Shown here in pieces: positions 1 through 5,583 of a DNA stretch of 20,818 nucleotides (position 1 is the stretch's first letter; every line of letters begins with the position of its first letter). Under the pieces are notes generated by a model. The model was not told the origin of the DNA. It ran no database searches and saw only the letters and a list, made by a program, of their open reading frames with translations. Source of the stretch: CAKRHR01 sp964423195 (GTDB lineage Bacteria > Bacillota > Clostridia > Lachnospirales > Lachnospiraceae); the NCBI GenBank assembly GCA_964423195.1, contig CAYRDY010000032.1, positions 1 through 20,818 on the forward strand, in the 5' to 3' direction. Made by a program: the position numbers and the translations under genes.

Positions 1-76
1 AAAATGGCTGTTATATGCGCCGATGGAATTAAAGAGACTTGTCGATAAGGGGGTATCCGACTATGATGCAGTTTGA
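1..76 (+). other. 3' tail of an unidentified upstream reading frame
   Basis: An open frame enters from the left edge and ends with TGA at 74-76. It reads as a short stretch containing LLYAPMELKRLVDKG and overlaps the ATG ATG at 63-68 of the next remnant, the tight overlap typical of toxin-antitoxin cassettes. Because the next block resembles an AbiEii toxin, this could be the end of its partner antitoxin, but the residues do not match the AbiEi tail that I know. No function is assigned. Only 24 codons are visible, so it may also be chance. Confidence 0.25.
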
Positions 77-272
77 CCGCATTTCTCTTGGCAGACAGGC
101 AAAGGAACTGGGCTTTGTCAGGGATACCTTTGAGAAAGTATATTCGACCTTCCCCGCCTATCAGTGGACATAGATATGGACTTTGCTGTTTGATGGTGAG
201 GATGTGCTTTCAAGGATAGGACGGCATCCTATGGCGTTGTCCTTGTGCCCTCTGTATCCTTTTCAAGGTTAA
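63..272 (+). pseudogene. Decayed AbiEii/AbiGii-type nucleotidyltransferase toxin gene
   Basis: Three blocks of the AbiEii nucleotidyltransferase toxin family can be read, each in a different register. Block 1 (63-143) begins ATG ATG and contains LGRQAKELGFVRDTFEKVY, the family's N-terminal signature. Block 2 (146-190) reads DLPRLSVDIDMDFA, which fits the region of the nucleotidyltransferase active-site aspartates. Block 3 (186-272) contains LFDGEDVLSRI and HPMAL, like the family's C-terminal end. In an intact gene of about 250-300 codons these blocks are far apart, including a KGGT motif that is missing here. The simplest reading is two internal deletions that also shifted the frame; stops fall at 171-173 and 191-193. 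The remnant cannot make a working toxin. Family assignment rests on remembered motifs, not on a search. Confidence 0.6.
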
Positions 273-342
273 TTCTTAATGCTTTGAATTCGCTAAAGCA
301 TCGTTATAGTTTCGATCTATATCTGCATATTAAAATGACATA

Positions 343-372
343 TTGGACGGAAACACAGCGCATGAGTATAAT
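343..372 (+). promoter_or_regulatory. Probable sigma-A promoter of the metQNI operon
   Basis: A TTGGAC -35 (343-348) is followed after 18 bases by a perfect TATAAT -10 (367-372). Transcription would start near 379, giving a leader of about 54 nucleotides before metQ. No S-box, T-box or other known methionine riboswitch fold is recognisable between the AbiEii remnant and metQ. The 273-342 stretch upstream holds only a 7-bp stem ATGCTTT/AAAGCAT (279-285/295-301) that I cannot interpret. Confidence 0.5.
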
Positions 373-388
373 AAAAAACATCAAGTTG

Positions 389-436
389 AAAGGAGGAAGG
401 ACATTAAATAGCAGAATGTCCGCTAAACAATCATGA
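389..436 (+). promoter_or_regulatory. metQ leader: distant Shine-Dalgarno, stem-loop and six-codon ORF
   Basis: A strong site AAAGGAGG (389-396) lies 36 bases before the metQ ATG, far beyond normal spacing. Between them is a perfect 7-bp stem GGACATT/AATGTCC (399-405/415-421) with a 9-nt loop; folding it shortens the effective distance to about 13. An ATG inside the stem (416) opens a six-codon frame MSAKQS whose TGA overlaps the metQ start as ATGA (433-436). Either the hairpin bridges the distance or the mini-ORF couples translation into metQ. The stem and the spacing are seen directly; the regulatory role is inferred. Confidence 0.45.
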
Positions 437-1431
437 AAATACTTCATAAAATCGCAGGTGTTGTTCTTGTGCTCGCAATGGTATTCAGCCTTGCAGCCTG
501 CGGATCGACCGACAATTCTTCAACTCAAAAAGACACTTCTTCGGAATCAATCTCACAAAAGGACAATGACACTACCGGACAGGAAACGGGTGCCGAACAG
601 GAAACAGGTACCGAACAGGAAACAGGTACCGAACAGGAAACAGGTAGCGGTCAGGAAGCAGGTAGCGATAAAAAAATCGTTGTCGGCGCAAATCCTGTGC
701 CCCACGCTGACATTCTTGAGAATGCGGTAAAACCTGTACTTGCGGATGCCGGGTGGGAGCTTGAGGTTGTCGTGTTCCAGGATTATGTCTTGCCTAATAC
801 CTCTCTTGAGGAGGGTGAACTGGACGCAAACTATTTCCAAACACTTGGGTACATGAACCAGCAGAATGAAGACAATGGTCTCCATCTTGCGGCTGTGGCA
901 GGTGTTCATATCGAGCCGATGGGGATTTATTCACAGAAATATAAATCTCTTGACGAACTGCCTGACGGCGCGGAAATCGGTATCCCGAACGATCCTGAGA
1001 ATACAGAAAGAGGATTGAATCTCCTGGTTCAAAAAGGTTTGCTGAATTCTCTTGGCGACTATGGCACGGATCCTAATGTAACGGCTGAGTCCCTCGTTGA
1101 TGATGCGGAGGCAAACCCGCACGGATTCAAGATCACAACATTGGAGGCTGCCAGCCTGCCGCTTTCCCTTCCTGACTTAGACGCGGCTGCGATCAATGGG
1201 AACTACGCCTTGGGCGCTGAACTTCCGACGAATTATCCAGCCCTTGATATTGAGGAGTTTGATGATGAGACAAGCGTGCGCAGAACGAATTTCATTGTTG
1301 TGCTTCAGGGTAATGAAGAGACAGAAAAGACCAAGGCCCTTGTAGAGGCAATTAATTCTGACGAGGTGAAACAATACATTGAGAATACCTATAAGGGATC
1401 AGTCATTCCATCCTTTATAGACCCAGAATAA
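433..1431 (+). CDS. metQ: MetQ-type methionine-binding lipoprotein of an ABC importer
   Basis: Substrate-binding lipoprotein of the NlpA/MetQ family, expected to capture methionine outside the membrane and hand it to MetI-MetN. The protein has 332 residues, longer than the usual 260-280. Residues 1-22 form a lipoprotein signal peptide ending in the lipobox LAAC with Cys23 as the lipidation site. Residues about 49-78 are a low-complexity linker of five 6-residue units (GQETGA, EQETGT and variants). The NlpA domain starts near residue 80 with KIVVGANPVPHADIL and runs to the C terminus, including the family stretch VFQDYVLPNTSLEEGELDANY. The ATG at 433 gives an intact signal peptide, but its ribosome site is unusual (see the leader entry). 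metN follows after 3 bases. Methionine is the likely ligand; other NlpA proteins bind related amino acids. Confidence 0.92.
   Translation: MKILHKIAGVVLVLAMVFSLAACGSTDNSSTQKDTSSESISQKDNDTTGQETGAEQETGTEQETGTEQETGSGQEAGSDKKIVVGANPVPHADILENAVKPVLADAGWELEVVVFQDYVLPNTSLEEGELDANYFQTLGYMNQQNEDNGLHLAAVAGVHIEPMGIYSQKYKSLDELPDGAEIGIPNDPENTERGLNLLVQKGLLNSLGDYGTDPNVTAESLVDDAEANPHGFKITTLEAASLPLSLPDLDAAAINGNYALGAELPTNYPALDIEEFDDETSVRRTNFIVVLQGNEETEKTKALVEAINSDEVKQYIENTYKGSVIPSFIDPE
577..666 (+). repeat. Five-copy 18-bp in-frame tandem repeat in metQ
   Basis: Five consecutive 18-bp units (577-594, 595-612, 613-630, 631-648, 649-666) follow the consensus GAACAGGAAACAGGTACC. Units two and three are identical; the outer ones differ by one to a few bases. 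Each codes six residues, so gain or loss of a unit keeps the frame and only changes the linker between the lipid anchor and the binding domain. Near-identical central units suggest recent expansion by slippage. Confidence 0.9.
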
Positions 1432-1434
1432 GTT

Positions 1435-2406
1435 ATGATTACGATATCAAATGTGCGGAAATCCTTTCAGGATCTTGAGGTCCTGAAAGGCGTTTCCCTG
1501 ACAATTGAAGATGGAGAAATTTACGGAATCGTCGGCCAGAGCGGAGCTGGAAAATCTACCTTGCTGCGATGTATCAATGGTTTGGAATCTTATGACTACG
1601 GAAGTATCGTGGCAAATGGAATCACGGTAGACATTAAGCAGAAAAAAGAACTGCGCGATCTTCAAAGAAAGATGGGCATGATATTTCAGAATTTTAATCT
1701 TCTTGAACGTTTGGATGTCTATGACAACATTGCCTTGCCGATGAAATTCTGGGGACAGAAGACTCGCTCTGAAGAGAGCCGAAAAAAGGTCATGGATCTG
1801 ATCCATTTGGTTGGACTGGATGAAAAGGTTCACGCAAGGCCAAAAGAGTTGTCCGGCGGGCAGAAGCAGCGCGTCGCCATCGCGAGAGCGCTTGTTTTAG
1901 ATCCGCAATTTCTGCTCTGTGATGAGGCTACAAGTGCCTTGGATCCAGAGATCACCAAGGGAATTCTCTCACTCCTCCAGCGGATCAATAGGGAGTTTGG
2001 CATAACCATCGTAGTGGTAACCCATCAGATGGAAGTTGTCAAACAGATTTGTCAGCGTGTCGCTTTTTTAAGCGATGGTCGTGTATTGGCCGAAGGAAAG
2101 CCGGAGGAATTGTTTATTAAACCCTCTCGGACTGAGATTAAATCATTTTTACGGGATAAAAGCGAGCTTCTCCCGAAAAGCGGCGTGAATATCCAGCTTT
2201 TCTTCTTCGGCGAAGGTTCAGATGATCCGGTCGTGACCCAGATGGCAAGAGAATTGGAACAGGATTTCAGTATCTGTTGGGCAAAACTGGAGGATTTTCG
2301 AGAAAATGTCTATGGGAGTCTTGTGTTGAATATTCAGGAATCAGACAAAGAACGCGTATGCGAATTTCTGAACAAAAAAGGTGTGCATTGGGAGGTGCTT
2401 GACTAA
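1435..2406 (+). CDS. metN: MetN, ATP-binding subunit of the methionine ABC importer
   Basis: ATPase that powers methionine uptake together with the MetI permease. The 323-residue protein shows the complete ABC cassette: Walker A GQSGAGKST (34-42), Q-loop in IFQNFNLL, signature LSGGQKQR, Walker B LLCDEATSALD and the H-loop VVTHQ. Beyond residue about 245 lies the C-terminal NIL/ACT-type regulatory domain that in MetN binds methionine and inhibits transport, which separates it from general polar amino-acid ATPases. The start lies 3 bases after the metQ stop with no clear Shine-Dalgarno, so translation is probably coupled. The stop TAA overlaps the metI ATG as TAATG. Confidence 0.95.
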   Translation: MITISNVRKSFQDLEVLKGVSLTIEDGEIYGIVGQSGAGKSTLLRCINGLESYDYGSIVANGITVDIKQKKELRDLQRKMGMIFQNFNLLERLDVYDNIALPMKFWGQKTRSEESRKKVMDLIHLVGLDEKVHARPKELSGGQKQRVAIARALVLDPQFLLCDEATSALDPEITKGILSLLQRINREFGITIVVVTHQMEVVKQICQRVAFLSDGRVLAEGKPEELFIKPSRTEIKSFLRDKSELLPKSGVNIQLFFFGEGSDDPVVTQMARELEQDFSICWAKLEDFRENVYGSLVLNIQESDKERVCEFLNKKGVHWEVLD

Positions 2407-3065
2407 TGGGTGTTTTATCAACGACGAGTATGTCAGGCGTGATTCTCAATGCGCTGTGGCAGACGCTCTACATGGTGTTCTGGTCAACGCTTTTCTCTGT
2501 GATCATCGGATTTATCCCAGCGGTCGTTCTCACGCTTACCGCCCCGGACGGCCTACACCCGATTCGACCGGTTTATGAGATTTTAAGCTTTATCATCAAC
2601 GTATTTCGCAGCTTTCCTTTCATCATCCTTTTGGTTCTTGTGATTCCGTTTACAAGGCTAATTGTCGGCAAGGCAATTGGGACGACCGCATCCATCGTGC
2701 CACTGACGATTTCGGCAATTCCCTTTATCGCAAGAATTTTTGAAAATGCTCTCCGCGAGACAGATCAGGGGGTGATCGAAGCGGCGAAATCCTTCGGCGC
2801 ATCCAATCTGCAGATTCTGCTGATGGTATATGTCAAGGAGTCCATTCCGCGTATTATCAATGGAATCGTGCTGCTCATTATTTCGCTTATCGGCTATTCC
2901 GCAATGGCGGGTACTGTGGGTGGCGGAGGTATCGGCGACATTGCCATTCGCTTTGGCTATCAACAGTACAAGACAGATTATCTGATTACCTGTTCCGTCA
3001 TATTGATTATTATTGTCCAGCTGATCCAGATGGTTGGGAACCGTTTATATAAAAAACTATCGTAA
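2406..3065 (+). CDS. metI: MetI, permease subunit of the methionine ABC importer
   Basis: Integral membrane subunit forming the methionine channel. The 219-residue length is normal for MetI. Hydrophobic segments are visible at about residues 8-35, 52-78, 82-102, 145-172 and 190-210. The cytoplasmic coupling loop has the EAA-type motif EAAKSFGASNLQILLMVYVK that docks on MetN, and the conserved glycine-rich AGTVGGGGIGD follows. The ATG overlaps the last base of the metN stop, so the two subunits are tightly coupled. The 3' end (KKLS, TAA) lies inside an A-rich TATCG repeat that runs on into the intergenic DNA, suggesting that the extreme C terminus has been reshaped by slippage. Confidence 0.94.
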   Translation: MGVLSTTSMSGVILNALWQTLYMVFWSTLFSVIIGFIPAVVLTLTAPDGLHPIRPVYEILSFIINVFRSFPFIILLVLVIPFTRLIVGKAIGTTASIVPLTISAIPFIARIFENALRETDQGVIEAAKSFGASNLQILLMVYVKESIPRIINGIVLLIISLIGYSAMAGTVGGGGIGDIAIRFGYQQYKTDYLITCSVILIIIVQLIQMVGNRLYKKLS

Positions 3066-3127
3066 AAACTAAAAAAATATCGTAAAAACTATCGTAAAAA
3101 AATATCGCAAAAAAATATCGTAAAAAA
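3051..3127 (+). repeat. A-rich TATCG(T/C)AAAAA tandem repeat at the metI end
   Basis: TATCG recurs at 3058, 3078, 3090, 3103 and 3116, each flanked by runs of A, giving irregular units of 12-13 bp plus one of 20. The first copy contains the metI stop codon, so the array probably grew from the end of that gene. It separates metI from the downstream lyase and leads directly into a stem-loop. Confidence 0.8.
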
Positions 3128-3150
3128 TGAGCGGCGGACTTGCCGCTCAT
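3127..3150. promoter_or_regulatory. 9-bp stem-loop between metI and the lyase gene
   Basis: ATGAGCGGC (3127-3135) pairs perfectly with GCCGCTCAT (3142-3150) across the loop GGACTT. On the plus strand it has no following T run, so it should not terminate the operon; it may cap or protect the upstream mRNA. Read leftward, the same stem is followed by TTTTTT and would form a Rho-independent terminator for minus-strand transcription, although no minus-strand gene is seen close by. Confidence 0.5.
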
Positions 3151-3172
3151 GGATGCGTAAGGAGAATTTGTG

Positions 3173-4378
3173 ATGGGAGAAAACATATCCAGTATCCTGG
3201 CTCATTCCGGAGACGGGCAGGAGGAAAAGCTGCTAAAAAAGCTTCAGGAAGTGCCGGAAGTACTTCCCGTTTATATGACCAGCGTCTTTGCTTTTGATGA
3301 CGTGCAGAGCGTGGATGATGTCTACGAGGGTGTGGAAAACGGCTATGTATATTCCCGTATGCGCCATCCAAACAATGACGCGGCGGCGAAAACGATTGCG
3401 GCGGCGGATGGCGCGCAGTCCGCGCTTGTATTTTCCTCCGGGATGGCAGCCATAACGCTGAGTCTGTTGAGCGTTTTGCAGGCAGGAGACCATGTCGTCT
3501 CTTCACCTGTGCTATACGGCGGCGTGCATGATTTTCTGGAAAATGAACTGAGTCGCTTTGGCATAGAGGTTACTTTCGTCAATTTTGATAGGATTGATGC
3601 TATTAGACAAGCTGTGCGCCCAAATACAAGACTGCTTTATACAGAGACAATCAGTAACCCGCTGATGACAGTACCCGATATACCGGCAATTGCGAATCTG
3701 GCGCATCAACATGGCGTATTGTTTTTCATCGATAACACTTTCGCTTCTCCTGTCGTGGCGCAGCCCATCCGCTATGGCGCGGATCTGGTCTTATACAGCG
3801 CTACAAAATATCTTGGCGGGCACAGTGATCTTGTGGGCGGTGCAGTTGCCGGAAATGATTCGCTGATTGATGCAATCAGAAAAAAGCTCACGCTCTACGG
3901 GGCAACTTTGGGCGCCGCGGAGAGCTGGCTTCTCGCGCGGAGTCTGCGCACGCTGGAGCTGCGCGTGACGAGGCAGTCGGAGAATGCTCTGAAGGTGGCT
4001 GAATTTCTTGAACAGCATCCAGCTGTTTCGCGCGTGTATTATCCGGGACTCTCTTCAAGCCCGGACCACGCAAAGGCTGCTCGACTGTTCCGCAATGGTC
4101 TGTATGGAGGCATGTTGAGTGCGGATATTCGCGGAGGGGTTGAGGAAGCGACTTATGTCGTCGATCATCTTGGCTTCATCAAATATGTTCCGAGTCTTGC
4201 GGGGACATCGACGTCCGTTTCTTATCCCGCTAAAACATCACATCGCGCATATAGCAAAGAGGCATTGCAGGAGATTGGTATTTCTCCGGCACAGCTTCGC
4301 TTTTCCATTGGAATTGAGGATCCAAAAGACATCATAGCACAGATAGAGACAGCACTGGGAGGCCTTCGCCATGCGTGA
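3173..4378 (+). CDS. PLP-dependent Cys/Met metabolism enzyme (cystathionine/methionine gamma-lyase family)
   Basis: PLP enzyme of the family holding cystathionine gamma-synthase, cystathionine lyases and methionine gamma-lyase; it should make or break C-S bonds in sulfur amino acids. The 401-residue length is typical. Visible landmarks are the phosphate-binding YSRMRHPN (60-67), SSGMAA (88-93), LYGG (114-117), the PLP-ring aspartate in IDNTF (Asp187), and the Schiff-base lysine in SATKYLGGHSD (Lys212). The cysteine that follows YG in classical methionine gamma-lyases is Gly here, so gamma-synthase or cystathionine-lyase chemistry is equally possible. ATG 3173 is chosen over GTG 3170 because AAGGAG (3159-3164) then sits at 8 bases. 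It follows metI and overlaps the next gene by 8 bases, so it probably acts on the imported substrate. Confidence 0.88.
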   Translation: MGENISSILAHSGDGQEEKLLKKLQEVPEVLPVYMTSVFAFDDVQSVDDVYEGVENGYVYSRMRHPNNDAAAKTIAAADGAQSALVFSSGMAAITLSLLSVLQAGDHVVSSPVLYGGVHDFLENELSRFGIEVTFVNFDRIDAIRQAVRPNTRLLYTETISNPLMTVPDIPAIANLAHQHGVLFFIDNTFASPVVAQPIRYGADLVLYSATKYLGGHSDLVGGAVAGNDSLIDAIRKKLTLYGATLGAAESWLLARSLRTLELRVTRQSENALKVAEFLEQHPAVSRVYYPGLSSSPDHAKAARLFRNGLYGGMLSADIRGGVEEATYVVDHLGFIKYVPSLAGTSTSVSYPAKTSHRAYSKEALQEIGISPAQLRFSIGIEDPKDIIAQIETALGGLRHA

Positions 4379-5168
4379 ACAAAAGGATCCTGCCCCGTCA
4401 AAAATCAAAGAAAAGCTCAAACGGGAGGCAAAGCGGCTTGGAGTCAATCTGATCGGCTTTGCGAATGTGGAGCGATGGGAAGAATTTCAGTTTACGGATC
4501 CGGAATATTATCCGCATAACATATGGCCTTGGGCAAAAACAGTGATTGTGTTGGCCGTTCAAATTTATCTGCCGATGCTGGAAACAACGCCATCCGTTGT
4601 CTATTCAGAGCTTTACAATACGACCAACCGGATGCTGGATGATATAGCTTACAGGATTGCAAATAGATTGAATGGCATGGGATACCGCGCCCATTTCTTT
4701 CCGCGGGATTGTTATGGGGACATTTCCGTGCTGGTAAAGAAGCCGAAGGCGGCTTTTTCTCATGTAATCGCCGGTTATTATGCGGGACTCGGCACAATTG
4801 GCATGAATCATACACTGCTGACAAAGGAATACGGCTCCAGAGTGCGTCTTGTGAGTGTGATTACCGACGCGTCATTACCGGCAGATAAGATGATTGAGAA
4901 TAATCTTTGTATCAGATGTATGCAATGCGTGAAGAATTGCCCTGTTCAAGCGTTCATGCCACAGCAAGAGGGGATCGTGGCCCATATGGACAAGCATAAA
5001 TGTGCTCTGTATCACCAGAAGCTAAAGGGCGAATTTCACTATCCATGCGGACGCTGCACAGCTGTCTGCCCTGTAGGAAACGACAAAAAATTATACGGTA
5101 ATCATTCGGTGAGTGCGGAGGGGATCGAGCATGTGCGCAATTTTGGCTCCTTAAGCGCAGATTTTTGA
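4371..5168 (+). CDS. QueG-like protein with two [4Fe-4S] cluster motifs
   Basis: Iron-sulfur protein of 265 residues related to the epoxyqueuosine reductase (QueG)/reductive dehalogenase-like group. Cluster one is CIRCMQCVKNCP (Cys 180, 183, 186, 190). Cluster two uses CGRCTAVCP (Cys 226, 229, 233), probably with Cys211 as the fourth ligand. The N-terminal half (about 15-165) carries family-like stretches such as LGVNLIGFANVERW, WAKTVIVLAV and AGLGTIGMNHTLL. True QueG is longer, with C-terminal HEAT-like repeats that are absent here, so a queuosine role is unlikely. It overlaps the lyase gene by 8 bases and ends the operon before a terminator. Its redox partner and substrate are not evident from sequence. 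Confidence 0.75.
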   Translation: MREQKDPAPSKIKEKLKREAKRLGVNLIGFANVERWEEFQFTDPEYYPHNIWPWAKTVIVLAVQIYLPMLETTPSVVYSELYNTTNRMLDDIAYRIANRLNGMGYRAHFFPRDCYGDISVLVKKPKAAFSHVIAGYYAGLGTIGMNHTLLTKEYGSRVRLVSVITDASLPADKMIENNLCIRCMQCVKNCPVQAFMPQQEGIVAHMDKHKCALYHQKLKGEFHYPCGRCTAVCPVGNDKKLYGNHSVSAEGIEHVRNFGSLSADF

Positions 5169-5219
5169 TGTCCATCAGTTTGCCGGGCAAATTGCCTGCG
5201 AGTGCATATCCGAAGATAG

Positions 5220-5268
5220 AACACATTGAATTGTTGCATCATGCGGCTTTTCAATGTGTTTTTTATTT
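5220..5268 (+). terminator. Rho-independent terminator of the metQNI operon
   Basis: AACACATTGAA (5220-5230) pairs perfectly over 11 bases with TTCAATGTGTT (5250-5260), followed by TTTTATTT. It lies about 50 bases after the stop of the Fe-S protein and so ends the five-gene operon. Confidence 0.85.
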
Positions 5269-5281
5269 AAAAGAGAAAAAT

Positions 5282-5551
5282 TTAATCAATTTGGCCGTAA
5301 GATATGAGAATCGAAAAATGGCACGCCGGCCGGAGCGTGTTCCTCCGGGATAATCTGAATGTGTGAACCGAGACACCTCCGATACGGGCAAAACCGCATT
5401 CCTCCCAGAACCGGCGTCCATTTACATTATAAACATCGCGATACGGAAAAGCAAGGATATTTTTTATGTAGATTTTTCTTTTCAAATCTGTTATGATAGA
5501 CTGGAATTGATCAGGGTTTAAAATTCTGATCAAAAATTTCATGCGGCGCAA
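5282..5551 (-). pseudogene. Possible small ORF or fragment, GNAT-like tail
   Basis: An open leftward frame of 89 codons. Its middle reads VNGRRFWEECGF, reminiscent of the last helix and strand of GNAT acetyltransferases (pattern ...FWEKLGF). Nothing resembling the acetyl-CoA loop precedes it, and no convincing Shine-Dalgarno is seen before the ATG at 5551. It could be a relic of a lost gene or a chance frame covering the tex promoter region. I do not assign a function. Confidence 0.22.
5489..5533 (+). promoter_or_regulatory. tex promoter (extended -10) and leader inverted repeat
   Basis: TG-T-TATGAT (5489-5497) is an extended -10; no good -35 stands upstream. Just after the expected start point, TTGATCAG (5507-5514) and CTGATCAA (5526-5533) form a perfect 8-bp inverted repeat with an 11-nt loop. 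It could be a 5' mRNA stem or a repressor site. The leader would be about 80 nt. Confidence 0.4.
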
Positions 5552-5583
5552 TTTCGGAATTGGACAGGGAGTTATAGATTTTT

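Larger units (their letters stand above)
5269..5583. other. Gap between the met operon and tex
   Basis: No gene can be defended firmly. The stretch holds a 6-bp stem CCGGAG/CTCCGG (5330-5348), an open minus-strand frame (5282-5551, listed separately), the tex promoter and a leader inverted repeat. The last 100 bases are AT-rich, as expected for a promoter zone. Confidence 0.6.

Noticed and set aside
245..436. 63-codon plus-strand ORF ahead of metQ
   Set aside because: It begins at a TTG inside the AbiEii remnant, has no ribosome site and runs through the metQ promoter; only its last six codons may matter.
458..909. Overlapping ORFs on both strands inside metQ
   Set aside because: They are shadows of the low-complexity repeat and lack family features, whereas metQ has a signal peptide and a full NlpA domain.
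3060..3150. CRISPR-like array at the metI end
   Set aside because: Units are only 12-13 bp, A-rich and without spacers, so this is simple tandem repetition.
5165..5353. 62-codon ORF after the Fe-S protein
   Set aside because: It reads straight through the strong terminator at 5220-5268 and has no ribosome site or recognisable motif.
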